Positions 18,679-27,555 of a stretch of DNA of 64,000 nt are shown piece after piece; the first letter of the stretch is position 1, and the number at the start of each line of letters is the position of its first letter. The position numbers and the translations under genes were made by a program. Below the pieces are notes generated by a model. The model saw only the letters and a program-made list of their open reading frames with translations, was not told where the DNA came from and did not search any database. Origin of the DNA: Microbacterium sp. B35-30 (GTDB lineage: Bacteria > Actinomycetota > Actinomycetes > Actinomycetales > Microbacteriaceae); the NCBI RefSeq assembly GCF_010634855.1, contig NZ_MWLQ01000028.1, forward strand, positions 1 through 64,000. The letters are read 5' to 3'.

Positions 18679-19278
18679 ATGACACCCGAGGACTCCCCCC
18701 GTTATCGCGTCCACCCGTCGCCGATCGGCGACGTCCTCATCGTCACGACCGCCGACGGCATCGTGACCCTCCATCCCTTCGACGGCCCCCTGCACGCCGA
18801 GATCGAACGGGTCGCGCTGCGGCTGCGCGCGCTGCCGATTAGGGACGAGACAGCGGATGCCGTGGCCCCGGGTTCTGCTCCCGACGCCGGCGCCGATGCC
18901 GGTGGCCTGTTCGACGTCGCGATCGCCCAGCTCGATGAGTACTTCGACGGCGATCGCCACGAGTTCGACCTTCCGCTGGACTGGCGGCTCGTCCGCGGCT
19001 TCACGCGGGCGGCGCTCGAGGCCGTGTGCGACATCCCGTACGGCGAGACGGCGAGCTACGGCGAGGTGGCGATCTCTGCGGGCATCCCGCGTGCCGCCCG
19101 CGCGGTCGGCACCGCGTGCGCGACCACACCGTTCTCGGTGGTGGTCCCGGTGCACCGCGTCGTGCGAGCGGACGGCTCTCTCGGTGAGTACGGCGGGCAG
19201 CCGGAGATGAAGCGGTTCCTCATCGACCTCGAGCAGGGGCCGATAGTTCCGACGGCGCCGAGTCTGGCGGGTCGTTGA
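18679..19278 (+). CDS. Ogt/MGMT-fold alkyltransferase-like protein lacking the catalytic cysteine
   Basis: A 199-residue protein with the full two-domain layout of O6-alkylguanine-DNA alkyltransferases. The DNA-binding part is kept: IPYGETASYGEVA (with the HTH tyrosine) and RAARAVGTACATTP (with the arginine finger). The active-site motif PCHRV, however, reads VPVHRVV, with valine for the alkyl-accepting cysteine, and the asparagine usually just before it is threonine. It therefore cannot do the suicide alkyl transfer; by analogy with ATL proteins (PWHRV/PAHRV) it may bind lesions and recruit excision repair. The ATG at 18679 follows a CAGGAT box by 7 bases, close to a leaderless layout. Confidence 0.85.
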   Translation: MTPEDSPRYRVHPSPIGDVLIVTTADGIVTLHPFDGPLHAEIERVALRLRALPIRDETADAVAPGSAPDAGADAGGLFDVAIAQLDEYFDGDRHEFDLPLDWRLVRGFTRAALEAVCDIPYGETASYGEVAISAGIPRAARAVGTACATTPFSVVVPVHRVVRADGSLGEYGGQPEMKRFLIDLEQGPIVPTAPSLAGR

Positions 19279-19337
19279 GCGAGCGAGGAACGCGGTCGTT
19301 GAGCGAGCTTGCGAGTCGAAACGCAGAGACGAAACGC
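19269..19337. repeat. Truncated mosaic repeats at the 3' end of the alkyltransferase-like gene
   Basis: Two direct copies abut. The first, 19269-19292, stops in the AGCGAGGAACG interior. The second, 19293-19324, has a different interior (AGCTTGCGAGT) ending TCGAAACGC, followed by a loose right end (AGAGACGAAACGCC, about 19325-19337). The first copy overlaps the last codons and stop (TGA) of the preceding gene, showing that the repeat can encroach on coding sequence. Confidence 0.75.
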
Positions 19338-19491
19338 CTCGGAGGCTCGGGCGCAACCCGGACACGGCCGTGCCCACCCCGCCCGTCCGGCACAAAGCTG
19401 GCGGCGGGCGTGTAGGCCGCCCGCACGCCGCGGGGCCCGGGGAATGCACACCCGGGCCTCGCACTCCCCAGTGGTAAAGTCGGGCCTACGA

Positions 19492-20454
19492 ATGGCGGCG
19501 AGGACGCCGTCACCCCGGAAGCAGGTACTCGTGGGCGCGTCCCTCCCACATCGTTCGCCGAACCCCGATCGCAATCGCGCGGGCGCCGGCGCGGCCGTCG
19601 ATGCCTTCGGCAGTGACGCGGGCGACATTAGGGCGCTCGACCACGCGGTCGCCGAGCTCGTGCGCCGGACGCGATTCCCTGTCGGGTTCGGCGGACTCGC
19701 GCAGGGCGACGCGATCCACGTCACCTCGATCCACGGCGCCCACACCCGCGCACTGGAAGGTCTCGTGGTCGAGGCCTCGCGCGGACTCGGCGGGCGCGCG
19801 TTCGTCGAGAAGCGCCCGCGCCTCGCCGTGGACTACGGATCGTCGCGCAGCATCACGCACGACTACGACCGCGCCGTGCTCGGAGAGGGCATCTCCACCC
19901 TGTTCGCGGTTCCCGTCATGGTGGGCAATCGTGCCCGGGGCATCATCTATTGCGGGTCGTGGGCCGAGTCGCCGGTGGGCGATGTCGTCGCCCGGCCCGC
20001 GTTCGCCGTCGCCGAAGAGCTCTCGAGCGAGCTGCGCATCCGCGAGGAGGTGCAGCGCCGGCTCACCCTCGCCCCCTCGCCTGCGGGACCTGCCGCGATG
20101 CCCGCCACCACCCGCGAAGAGCTGCGCGAGACGTACGCCGAGCTGCGCAGCATCGCCGCCGTCGTCGACGATCCGGCGCTGCGCGCACGGCTCGCGCGCC
20201 TTGAGCAGCGCCTGGCCGCCCTCTCGCACGACGCGTCCGAGCCGTCCCTCGAGCTCGACGTGCGCCTCTCGCCGCGTGAGGTCGACGTGCTCGCGTGCGC
20301 GGCGCTCGGCGCCACCAACGCCGAGATCGCGACGACCCTCGACCTGAAAGAGGGCACGGTCAAGTCGTACCTGCAGTCCGCCATGGCGAAGCTGGATGCC
20401 TCGACCCGCCACGCCGCCGTCGTCACGGCGCGTCGCGCCGGCCTCCTCCCCTGA
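19492..20454 (+). CDS. GAF-domain LuxR-type transcriptional regulator
   Basis: A 320-residue protein. Residues about 45-190 look like a GAF sensory domain (RRTRFPVGFGGLAQGDAIHV, then GEGISTLFAVPVMVGNRARGIIY). A helical linker follows. The C-terminal 65 residues form a LuxR/FixJ helix-turn-helix: LSPREVDVLACAALGATNAE, then IATTLDLKEGTVKSYLQSAM. It probably activates catabolic or stress genes in response to a small ligand; the target is unknown. ATG 19492 is 11 bases after TAAAGT; a later GTG at 19531 is an alternative. Mosaic repeats lie on both sides of the gene. Confidence 0.85.
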   Translation: MAARTPSPRKQVLVGASLPHRSPNPDRNRAGAGAAVDAFGSDAGDIRALDHAVAELVRRTRFPVGFGGLAQGDAIHVTSIHGAHTRALEGLVVEASRGLGGRAFVEKRPRLAVDYGSSRSITHDYDRAVLGEGISTLFAVPVMVGNRARGIIYCGSWAESPVGDVVARPAFAVAEELSSELRIREEVQRRLTLAPSPAGPAAMPATTREELRETYAELRSIAAVVDDPALRARLARLEQRLAALSHDASEPSLELDVRLSPREVDVLACAALGATNAEIATTLDLKEGTVKSYLQSAMAKLDASTRHAAVVTARRAGLLP

Positions 20455-20469
20455 CCCACGTCGCCCTTC

Positions 20470-20660
20470 CGGTCGTTGAGCGAAGGGCGCTCTGGCGCCC
20501 GAGACGAAACGCCCCGAGTGTCCGAAAAGGCTCGAGGCGTTTCGTCTCGCTCGTTCCTCGCTCGCTCAACGACCGGCACCGGGCCCCGCAACCTCAACCC
20601 GCGGAACTTCAACGCACGGTCGTTGAGCGAAGGGCGCTCTGGCGCCCGAGACGAAACGCC
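20470..20660. repeat. Three mosaic repeat copies between luxR-type gene and lsr2
   Basis: Direct copies at 20470-20513 and 20617-20660 share the GAAGGGCGCTCTGGCGCCC interior; an inverted copy at 20537-20575 has the AGCGAGGAACGAGC interior. The first pair forms a direct/inverted hairpin right after the regulator gene stop (20454). The third copy stands alone at the edge of the AT-rich lsr2 promoter region. Confidence 0.9.
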
Positions 20661-20675
20661 CCGGACCATCGCGAA

Positions 20676-20777
20676 TCGTCGGAATTCGGCATCCATTCGA
20701 ATTGCTCGAGCGACCAATTCTCCACATCGCCGAATTCTCGAATGGTCGACGGCGACAATTGGGGCTATTCTTCCAGC
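20676..20777 (+). promoter_or_regulatory. AT-rich lsr2 promoter region
   Basis: This stretch is visibly richer in A and T than anything around it (GAATTC twice, plus TTCGAATT, CCAATTCTCC and GACAATTGG). TATTCT at 20766-20771 ends 6 bases before the ATG, so the transcript is probably leaderless. Lsr2 is known to bind AT-rich DNA in GC-rich genomes, so autorepression through this block is a reasonable inference. Confidence 0.55.
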
Positions 20778-21131
20778 ATGGCCCGAAGAATCGTTCACCA
20801 GCTCGTCGACGACATCGACGGCACCCTTTTGGAAGTCGGCGAAGGCGAGACAGTTCTGTTCTCCCTCGACGGCGTCGCATATGAGATCGACCTCACCGAC
20901 GAGAATGCCGCCGCATTGCGCACCAGCCTCGAGCGGTACACCAAGGCGGCGCGCACCGTGTCCTCCGCTCGCGCGACCTCCAGCGCCGCGTCGGCCGGGC
21001 GAAAGCGCCGCCGCAGCGGCCAGCAGGATTTCAGCGCCGTCCGGGAGTGGGCCAAGCAGAACGGCTATCAGGTCTCCGAGCGGGGCCGGGTTCCGGCATC
21101 CGTTCTCGAAGCCTATGAGGCGGCGCACTGA
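20778..21131 (+). CDS. lsr2: Lsr2-family nucleoid-associated protein
   Basis: This 117-residue protein is an H-NS-like xenogeneic silencer of actinobacteria. The N-terminal dimerisation domain (MARRIVHQLVDDIDG, VLFSLDGVAYEIDLT) is intact. A flexible Ala/Ser/Arg linker runs from about 60 to 82. The C-terminal DNA-binding domain (VREWAKQNGYQVSERGRVPA) has the RGR AT-hook-like motif at 102-104, which inserts in the minor groove of AT-rich DNA. Length and layout are normal. A terminator hairpin follows 5 bases after the stop. Confidence 0.95.
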   Translation: MARRIVHQLVDDIDGTLLEVGEGETVLFSLDGVAYEIDLTDENAAALRTSLERYTKAARTVSSARATSSAASAGRKRRRSGQQDFSAVREWAKQNGYQVSERGRVPASVLEAYEAAH

Positions 21132-21136
21132 CGCAC

Positions 21137-21153
21137 GCCGCCTCGCGGCTTTT
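21137..21153 (+). terminator. Rho-independent terminator after lsr2
   Basis: GCCGC-CTC-GCGGC followed directly by TTTT, in the 27-bp gap between the lsr2 stop and the convergent pntB stop. The stem is short but GC-only, with a correctly placed U-run. Confidence 0.7.
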
Positions 21154-21158
21154 ACGGT

Positions 21159-22586
21159 TCAGCGCACGTCTGAAGTGCGCGAGAGCTGGAAGAGAATCTC
21201 GTCGACTTTCTCTTTCGCGTCGCCGAACAGCATCTGGGTGTTCTCGCGATAGAAGAGCGGATTCTGCACGCCCGCATATCCGGATGCCATCGACCTCTTG
21301 AAGACGATGACATTCTGGGCCTCCCAGACCCGCAGCACCGGCATTCCGGCGATCGGGCTGCTCGGATCCTCGGCGGCGGCCGGGTTGACCGTGTCATTGG
21401 CGCCGATGACGAGCACGACGTCGGCGGCTGAGAGGTCATCGTTGATCTCATCCATCTCGAGGACGATGTCGTACGGCACCTTGGCCTCCGCGAGGAGCAC
21501 ATTCATGTGCCCGGGCAGGCGGCCGGCGACCGGATGGATGCCGAACCGCACCTCGACGCCGCGCTCTCGGAGCTTCTGCACCAGGTCGGCGACACCGTGC
21601 TGCGCCTGGGCGACGGCCATGCCGTAGCCCGGCGTGATGACGACGGTCGAGGCGCCGGCGAGCATGTCGGCCGCGCTCTCGGCGTCGGTCTCGCGGTGCT
21701 CGCCGTAGTCTTCGTCGCTCGAGCGCGGCGCCTCGATGCCGAAGCCACCGGCGATCACCGACAGGAAGGAGCGGTTCATCGCCTTGCACATGATGTAGCT
21801 CAGGTAGGCACCGGACGAGCCGACCAGCGCACCCGTGACGATGAGCAGGTCGTTGTTCAGCAGGAAGCCCGCCGCCGCGGCGGCCCAGCCGGAGTAGCTG
21901 TTGAGCATCGAGACGACGACCGGCATGTCGCCGCCGCCGATCGACGCGACCAGGTGCCAGCCCAGCGCCAGCGCCAGCAGCGTCACCGCGATGAGGAGCC
22001 ACAGCTCGGGCGTGATGACGTACCAGACGGTCAGGACGAGGAACGCGACGAGCGCACCGATGTTGAGCGCGTTCTTGCCGGGCAGCATGAGCGGCTTCGA
22101 CGAGATCCGCGCCGACAGCTTCAGGAACGCGACGATCGATCCCGTGAAGGTCACGCCACCGATGAACACGCCGATGAACACCTCGGCGTGGTGGATGTCG
22201 GCGAGCGCGCCCTCCAGGCCCGTGTCGTACAGCGCCCCGTTCCAGCCGACGAGCACCGCCGCGAGACCAACGAAGGAGTGCAGCAGGGCGATGAGCTCCG
22301 GCATCCCGGTCATCTCCACCACCCGCGCGCGCCAGAGCCCGATCGCGGCGCCGACGACCACGGCGACGACGAGCAGCACGAGCCCGGTCGTCGCCTGCGC
22401 GTCGCCCCATGCACCCGCGGCAGTCACCCACACGGTGGCGACCAGCGCGATGGCCATGCCGAGGATGCCGAACGTGACGCCTCGGCGGCTGGTCTCGTGC
22501 TTGCTGAGTCCCGCGAGGCTGAGGATGAACAGCAGCGCGGCGACGATGTAGGCGGCGCCCGCCACCTGGCCGGCGACGGCGGTCAT
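21159..22586 (-). CDS. pntB: NAD(P) transhydrogenase subunit beta
   Basis: A 475-residue subunit of the proton-pumping transhydrogenase. The N-terminal two thirds is the membrane domain with about nine helices ([54 protein letters not shown] and others). The C-terminal NADP(H)-binding domain III contains [15 protein letters not shown], the transhydrogenase form of the dinucleotide fold, and [17 protein letters not shown]. The ATG overlaps the pntA stop by 4 bases. With PntA it moves hydride from NADH to NADP+ using the proton gradient. Confidence 0.95.
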   Translation of the reverse strand: MTAVAGQVAGAAYIVAALLFILSLAGLSKHETSRRGVTFGILGMAIALVATVWVTAAGAWGDAQATTGLVLLVVAVVVGAAIGLWRARVVEMTGMPELIALLHSFVGLAAVLVGWNGALYDTGLEGALADIHHAEVFIGVFIGGVTFTGSIVAFLKLSARISSKPLMLPGKNALNIGALVAFLVLTVWYVITPELWLLIAVTLLALALGWHLVASIGGGDMPVVVSMLNSYSGWAAAAAGFLLNNDLLIVTGALVGSSGAYLSYIMCKAMNRSFLSVIAGGFGIEAPRSSDEDYGEHRETDAESAADMLAGASTVVITPGYGMAVAQAQHGVADLVQKLRERGVEVRFGIHPVAGRLPGHMNVLLAEAKVPYDIVLEMDEINDDLSAADVVLVIGANDTVNPAAAEDPSSPIAGMPVLRVWEAQNVIVFKRSMASGYAGVQNPLFYRENTQMLFGDAKEKVDEILFQLSRTSDVR

Positions 22587-24130
22587 CGGGTCTCCCCCTT
22601 CTGGAACATCGCGAGCATGCGCCGCGTGACGGCGAAGCCGCCGAAGATGTTGATGCTCGCGAGCAGCACGGCGATCGCAGCGAGGATCTGCACGGTGAGA
22701 TCGGGCAGCGTGATCTGCACCATCGCACCGACGACGATGATGCCCGAGATCGCGTTGGTGACGCTCATGAGCGGCGTGTGCAGCGCGTGGGCGACGTGGC
22801 CGATGACGTAGAAGCCGACGACGATCGCGAGCGTCAGCACGAGGAAGTGCTGCGGCAGCGGGGGCGGCGCGAACGCGCAGATCGCGAACAGCGCCGCGAT
22901 GCCGGCGACGATCAGTCCGGTGCGGGCGCCCGCCGACATCGGCTTCTTCGCCGCGGCCACCGGCGCGGTGGTCGCCCTCGCGGATGCCGGTGCCGCCGAC
23001 ACCTGAACCGGGGGCGGCGGCCACGTCACCGCACCGTCCTGCACGACGGTCACGGTGCGCTGCACGACATCGTCGAAGTCCAGCGTCAGCTCGCCATCCT
23101 TGCCCGGGGTGAGCAGCTTCAGCAGGTTGACGAGGTTCGTCGCGAACAACTGGGACGCCTGCTGCGGCAGGCGGCCGGGCAGATCCGTATAGCCGAGGAT
23201 CACGACGCCGTTCTCGGTGACGACCTTCTCCCCCGCGACGGATCCTTCGACGTTGCCGCCCTGCCCGGCCGCCATGTCGACGATCACGCTGCCGGGCCGC
23301 ATCGAGGCGACGTCGGCGGCGGTGATGAGCCGCGGCGCCGGACGGCCGGGAATCAGCGCCGTCGTGATGATGATGTCGACGTCGGCGGCCTGCTCCGAGT
23401 AGATCTCCGCCGCCCGACGGTCGTACGCCTCGCTCGTGGCCTTGGCGTAGCCGTCTGCCGAGACCTGCTTCGCCTCGTCGGGCACCACCACCTCGACGAA
23501 CTGGCCGCCGATCGACGCGACCTGGTCGGCCACCTCCGGCCGCGGATCCGTCGCACGCACGATCGCACCGAGGCTCGAGGCTGCGCCGATCGCAGCGAGT
23601 CCCGCCACACCGGCACCCGCGACGAGCACCTTCGCCGGGGGCACCTTGCCCGCCGCGGTCACCTGCCCGGTGAAGAACCGGCCGAACTCGTGCGCGGCCT
23701 CGACGACGGCGCGATAGCCGGCGATGTTGGCCATCGAACTCAGCACGTCCATCGACTGCGCCCGTGAGATCCGCGGCACCGCATCGAGCGCGATCGCGGT
23801 GATCCCCCGGGTTGCCAGCGCCTCGACGAGGTCAGGACGCAGCGCCGGGCTCAGTGTCGCGATGATCGTCGCGCCGTCTGCGAGCCGGTCGATCTCGGCC
23901 GGCGTCGGCGCGACGACCTTGAGCACGATCGGCGACGCCCAGGCGGTGGCGCCGTCGACAACGGTCGCTCCGGCCTGCGCGAACGCGGCGTCCGGGAACG
24001 ACGAGGCGGCTCCGGCGCCGGACTCGACGACGACGTCGTAGCCGAGGGCGATGAGTTTGGGGACGGTGTTCGGGGTCGCCGACACCCGGTTCTCTCCGGG
24101 CGCTTCGGCCACGATGCCAATGCGGGTCAT
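22583..24130 (-). CDS. pntA: NAD(P) transhydrogenase subunit alpha (fused form)
   Basis: This 515-residue subunit carries both parts of alpha in one chain, as in Escherichia coli. The N-terminal NAD(H)-binding domain I is of alanine-dehydrogenase type ([39 protein letters not shown] as the Rossmann motif near residue 168). Near residue 385 an Ala/Pro-rich linker leads into three or four membrane helices ([40 protein letters not shown]). Some actinobacteria split the subunit in two, so the fusion is worth noting. AGAGGA lies 5 bases before ATG 24130. Confidence 0.95.
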   Translation of the reverse strand: MTRIGIVAEAPGENRVSATPNTVPKLIALGYDVVVESGAGAASSFPDAAFAQAGATVVDGATAWASPIVLKVVAPTPAEIDRLADGATIIATLSPALRPDLVEALATRGITAIALDAVPRISRAQSMDVLSSMANIAGYRAVVEAAHEFGRFFTGQVTAAGKVPPAKVLVAGAGVAGLAAIGAASSLGAIVRATDPRPEVADQVASIGGQFVEVVVPDEAKQVSADGYAKATSEAYDRRAAEIYSEQAADVDIIITTALIPGRPAPRLITAADVASMRPGSVIVDMAAGQGGNVEGSVAGEKVVTENGVVILGYTDLPGRLPQQASQLFATNLVNLLKLLTPGKDGELTLDFDDVVQRTVTVVQDGAVTWPPPPVQVSAAPASARATTAPVAAAKKPMSAGARTGLIVAGIAALFAICAFAPPPLPQHFLVLTLAIVVGFYVIGHVAHALHTPLMSVTNAISGIIVVGAMVQITLPDLTVQILAAIAVLLASINIFGGFAVTRRMLAMFQKGETR

Positions 24131-24521
24131 GCGTTCCTCTGGGTCTGATGAGCAAGTCTCTTGTGCAGCGCGCTGCTGCCCGGGCAAGGAGTCCGCGAGC
24201 AACCTCGTTGGGCACTCGCGACGACGCCTCCACCATGTCAGACCGCGGCGTGGATCGACCCCGCGTTGTCCCCGACACGATGACAAGAATCACAGATCTT
24301 GCTCGCTGCGCACCACATCTGTCCTTCTTGGCAGGCAGTCGGACCGTCGGCTTCGCACCGCGTCTCACCAGAGCCGGGCACGAAGTTCGGCTTCGCATCC
24401 ATGGACGACCGAAAACGTGGGAACTCCCTCCGAATGCGAGCTCCGCGGCGCGTAGGGGTTGCATCTGCCGTGGGATCTCGGAATCGTGGCCGACTCGGAA
24501 CCGCACGAGGAAAGGAAAAGC
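24131..24521. other. Divergent intergenic region pntA / HesB-like gene, no gene seen
   Basis: The 391 bp hold the upstream regions of pntA (minus) and the HesB-like gene (plus). Open frames exist on both strands, but their products are arginine/serine-rich and look like shadows. GTCGGCTTCGCA and TTCGGCTTCGCA recur about 40 bp apart near 24347 and 24387. I find no convincing -10/-35 pair or hairpin. Confidence 0.5.
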
Positions 24522-24803
24522 ATGCTCACGCTGACCCAGACCGCCGCTGAGGCCGTCGAAGAACTCATCGCCCGCGTCCCGCTCGCCGAAGACGGAGGTG
24601 TGCGTATCCGCGACACGGGAAGCTCCGAAGGATTCGAACTGAGCGTCGTGCCGGTCCCCGAGGCGACCGACACCGTCGTGGTCGAGGGCGGCGCCCGCGT
24701 CTTCCTCGACGAGACCGCTGCTTCGGTTCTCGAGAACCGCGTCCTCGACGCAGAACTGTCGAACGACGGCGCCGTGCGCTTCGCCCTCGGCGACCAGGGC
24801 TGA
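24522..24803 (+). CDS. HesB/IscA-like protein without cysteines
   Basis: A 93-residue protein that resembles the A-type Fe-S carrier fold: MLTLTQTAAEAVEELI at the start, GGVRIRDTGSS, and VFLDETAASVLENRVLDAEL, where IscA has its central loop. The three cysteines that bind Fe-S in IscA/HesB are absent; the protein has no cysteine at all. It is therefore unlikely to carry a cluster by the usual chemistry. The start is well supported by GAGGAAAGG before ATG 24522. A strong terminator follows, so it is probably a single-gene transcript. Confidence 0.8.
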   Translation: MLTLTQTAAEAVEELIARVPLAEDGGVRIRDTGSSEGFELSVVPVPEATDTVVVEGGARVFLDETAASVLENRVLDAELSNDGAVRFALGDQG

Positions 24804-24811
24804 CGAGCTCA

Positions 24812-24854
24812 CGAAGGGCCCCGGCATCCGTTCAAGGATGCCGGGGCCCTTCGC
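24812..24854. terminator. Long terminator hairpin built on GGCATCC/GGATGCC
   Basis: An 18-bp perfect inverted repeat (CGAAGGGCCCCGGCATCC / reverse complement) with a 7-base loop lies 8 bases after the HesB-like stop. There is no long U-run, but the stem is very stable. Its inner ends are the GGCATCC/GGATGCC heptamer that looks over-represented across the window. Confidence 0.75.
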
Positions 24855-24878
24855 CTGCCGCTGGGTACGCTCGGAGCC

Positions 24879-25505
24879 ATGCGAGGCGAGACCGTCGACG
24901 AGCGCGACACCACCTGGGAGACCAGCGATGCTCGCTACCGACTGTTCGTCTACTCGGGCGCCGACGCGGCGGTGAAGGCGATCGACATCGTGGATGCCTC
25001 GCTCGACGACGTGATGGATTCCACGCGCGCGCTCGCCGAGAACGACCGGAACCTGTGGTCGCTCGCCCTGGTGGTGGACGAGGCTGGGCCGCGCGGCCGC
25101 GGGCTCGTGTGGCTGTCGGGGATGGACTATCACCGGGCTCCGGCATCCGCTCTCGAATGGCGCAGGCGTGCTGAGATGCAGAACCGCTGCCTGTCGGCCC
25201 GCAGCCGCCGCGGGGAGCCCGTCGTGCTGCCGAACGGTCTGCGTGTGGTCCGGATGTTCCCCGAGTGGGGTGTGACCTGGCCGCTGTGGGAGTCGTTCAC
25301 CGACAACTACCCGATGGATGCCGGGGAGCTCGGCCTGTCGGAAGCACTGGTCGCCGAGCTCGCGGCGTGGAACAGCAGGTGGCGGGACCGCGACCTTGAC
25401 GACCCGCTCCCCGCCGACTGGCACGAGGAAGGGTGGTCGCTGTACCGGCGCCTGCAGGCAGAGTTGGACGGTGTGGCCGAGGTGCGGCCGGACTTCGACC
25501 GCTGA
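24879..25505 (+). CDS. Hypothetical protein
   Basis: This 208-residue protein has no recognised domain. It is soluble, acidic and tryptophan-rich. Conserved-looking blocks are YRLFVYSGADAAVKAIDIVD near the N terminus, LWSLALVVDEAGPRGRGLVW in the middle, and LPNGLRVVRMFPEWGVTWPLW. The ATG at 24879 lies 7 bases after TACGCT (24866-24871), the leaderless layout, which supports a real gene. Neighbours are a terminator upstream and tRNA-Arg downstream. Confidence 0.65.
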   Translation: MRGETVDERDTTWETSDARYRLFVYSGADAAVKAIDIVDASLDDVMDSTRALAENDRNLWSLALVVDEAGPRGRGLVWLSGMDYHRAPASALEWRRRAEMQNRCLSARSRRGEPVVLPNGLRVVRMFPEWGVTWPLWESFTDNYPMDAGELGLSEALVAELAAWNSRWRDRDLDDPLPADWHEEGWSLYRRLQAELDGVAEVRPDFDR

Positions 25506-25543
25506 CGGGCGGTCCGGGCGCACCACGTAGACTGTGAGGGCCA

Positions 25544-25615
25544 GCCTCTGTAGCTCAATGGAAGAGCAGTTCCGTCCTAAGGAAACGGTTGGGGGTTCGA
25601 GTCCCTCCAGGGGCA
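25544..25615 (+). tRNA. tRNA-Arg (anticodon CCT)
   Basis: Cloverleaf: acceptor GCCTCTG / CAGGGGC, D-stem GCTC/GAGC, anticodon stem TTCC/GGAA around loop GTCCTAA (anticodon CCT, reading the rare codon AGG), and T-arm GGGGGTTCGAGTCCCTC. The top anticodon-stem pair is a G-A mismatch. The discriminator is A at 25615. CCA is not encoded (ACCG follows), unlike in the tRNA-Ala gene at 9715. Confidence 0.95.
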
Positions 25616-25934
25616 CCGTTTCTGTCTCACCCGATCTGGGTCAGCGAGCCCGCGAGTTTGCGAGTCGCCTTGAACGTGCCGCGTACCATTCCCCTGCACG
25701 TGCGGCCGCAGTGGGGCGACCAGGAAACGACCGACAGATGGCACTCGACCTGTTCGATGCCGGGCATCCGACGTCCTTCAGTAGAGTGAGTCAGCTCTCT
25801 CCCCCAGCCGAAGGAATCATGCGAGAACTCGCCGACGACCTCTCCCCCGCAATCGATGGTTCCCGCGCCGAAAACGTCGTCCCGCACCACCGATGCACCG
25901 ATGCGCTGAACACCGACCAGGGAGGGAGAACACG
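25616..25934. other. Gap after tRNA-Arg, no supported gene
   Basis: The 319 bp before the GNAT gene contain a possible -10 box, TAGAGT, at 25782-25787, which would give a leader of about 145 bases. Short open frames exist on both strands without a credible start signal. No terminator-like hairpin with a U-run is seen after the tRNA. Confidence 0.4.
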
Positions 25935-26870
25935 TTGACCCTCGACATCCGTCGATATCGCGACTCCGGCGACCTCGAACTGTTCCTCACGCTGCCCTAC
26001 GCGCTGAATCACGAGGTCGCCGACGACCTCGAGCAGGGTCGGCGTCGCCCGGAGTGGACCTGGCTGGCGATCCGTGACCATCGACTTGTCGGTCGCCTGG
26101 CTCTGTGGGCTCCAGTCGGTGCGAATGAGCCCACGCAGCTCGACATCTTCGACACCGACGCCTCGCTGCCTGAAGACATGCAGCGCGAGATCGGCGCGTC
26201 GCTGCTCGACGCCGCGCACACCGAACTGCTCTCCGGATTGAGCACTCCCCCCGAATACGCTCGCTACCTCGCCGCGGACTGGCGGGACGATCCGCGGTCC
26301 CGCCGCGCGACAGAAGTGCTGCTCGAACTGATGGAGAGCGCCGGCGCCCGATTCGTCGTGGAACGGCTGCGCCTGGAGTGGCGAGAAGGTACACCGATCG
26401 CGGCACCCGACGCGCGGCTGACGTTCCGTCCGTTCCACTCCGACGACGAGCTCATCGATCTCACCACCCGAGCGCTTGCCGGCACTCTCGACGCCCACAG
26501 CGTCGAGGAGCTCGCGACCGCCGAAGCGAGAGCCGTCGCTTTGGCTCAGTACACGGATGAGTTCTCGAGCTACTCGAGCCCTCGCGAGTGGTGGCAGGTC
26601 GCCACGCTTCCGTCGGGAGAGGCCGTCGGCTTCGTCTTCCCCGCCCGCAACTCCTACCGCCACATCATCGCTTACGTCGGCGTCCTCCCCGAGCACCGCG
26701 GCAACGGCTACATCGACGGCATCCTCAACGAAGGCACCCGCGTGCTGGTCGCCGCCGGCGCCGACGACATCCGTGCCTCCACCGACCTGGGGAACGTGCC
26801 GATGGCGAAGTCATTCTCACGCAACGGGTACGTCACGTTCGAACGGCTCATCAACACGGCGTGGGACTGA
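25935..26870 (+). CDS. GNAT-family N-acetyltransferase
   Basis: This 311-residue protein has its acetyltransferase domain at the C terminus: GFVFPARNSYRHIIAYVGVL, then PEHRGNGYIDGIL as the acetyl-CoA loop, and DIRASTDLGNVPMAKSFSRN as the family's later helix. The N-terminal half (WLAIRDHRLVGRLALWAP) looks like a second, diverged GNAT-like domain, giving a tandem layout. The substrate is unknown. The TTG at 25935 is chosen because GGGAGG sits 9 bases upstream; the earlier in-frame ATG at 25893 has no such signal. Confidence 0.8.
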   Translation: MTLDIRRYRDSGDLELFLTLPYALNHEVADDLEQGRRRPEWTWLAIRDHRLVGRLALWAPVGANEPTQLDIFDTDASLPEDMQREIGASLLDAAHTELLSGLSTPPEYARYLAADWRDDPRSRRATEVLLELMESAGARFVVERLRLEWREGTPIAAPDARLTFRPFHSDDELIDLTTRALAGTLDAHSVEELATAEARAVALAQYTDEFSSYSSPREWWQVATLPSGEAVGFVFPARNSYRHIIAYVGVLPEHRGNGYIDGILNEGTRVLVAAGADDIRASTDLGNVPMAKSFSRNGYVTFERLINTAWD

Positions 26871-26944
26871 GGCCCGACCGCGGCAGCCCCGACGAGGCGG
26901 AGCGCCCGAGGTCGCCAGCCGCGCGGCGCCCGACGCCCGCGCCG

Positions 26945-27280
26945 TCAGAAGGAATCGGGAAGGTCGTAGTCGACGTGCGGCGGCTCCTGTGAGTCCACGC
27001 TGACCGGCCGCGTGATGGCGTCGATCCGCTCCTTCATGTCTTGCACGGCCTCGCTGTTGTCGGGCGCATCCATCTCGGAGTTGGTGGTCTCGACCATCAG
27101 AATCGTGCTGGCATCCAACAGGAACGAAGCTTCCACGGTGTTGCCGTCAGTGCTGATCGACCTCAGCGTCACCGTGTCGGCGCGCTCATTGTCGGCGACC
27201 AGGCGGGCGTACTCCAGCAGGGTGTCGGCGGCATCGTCGCCCATGAAGAGCGACTTGTCGGCGAAGCTCACGTGCTTCAT
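26945..27280 (-). CDS. Small conserved hypothetical protein, paralogue of the 30448 gene
   Basis: A 111-residue acidic protein starting MKHVSFADKSLFMGDDAADT, with LLEYARLVADNERADTVTLR and a hydrophobic strand EASFLLDASTILMVETT. It aligns along its whole length with the 117-residue product at 30448: both share a MK-x-V start, a GDD motif near residue 15, an AxAVT/ADTVT strand, and RPV near the end. Length and lack of signal peptide suggest a cytosolic protein. Function is unknown. It is convergent with the GNAT gene. Confidence 0.65.
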   Translation of the reverse strand: MKHVSFADKSLFMGDDAADTLLEYARLVADNERADTVTLRSISTDGNTVEASFLLDASTILMVETTNSEMDAPDNSEAVQDMKERIDAITRPVSVDSQEPPHVDYDLPDSF

Positions 27281-27555
27281 GCGTGCACAGTAAGCAGCCT
27301 CCGTTGGCCTTGTCTCGGGCGTTGACAACTCCCCGAGAAGGTGCCGTCTGCCGCCGGTGCACCGGTTCCGGGAGATCGCCGGCCCCTGCGGATCGCGCTC
27401 GTCAACCCCTCTGCCGGAGCGCGGGAGCTCGCGCACTTCGCCGCTCGAACGCCTCGCGGCGAATCTGTCGGTGGAGGCGGCATCCACCGGTCGACACGCG
27501 GAACCAGTGCCTACGCACGAATGCCGAGCGTGCACCGCTGACAGCCGTTCCGCCG

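Noticed and set aside
18496..19464. Extension of the 14686 gene to a longer N terminus
   Set aside because: It would run antisense through the alkyltransferase-like gene; TAGGGT next to GTG 18495 gives a better start.
24148..24534. 128-codon plus-strand frame before the HesB-like gene
   Set aside because: Arg/Ser-rich composition, overlaps the real gene start in another frame, no ribosome site.
25627..25890. 87-codon minus-strand frame after tRNA-Arg
   Set aside because: No start signal or family; overlaps the likely leader of the GNAT gene.
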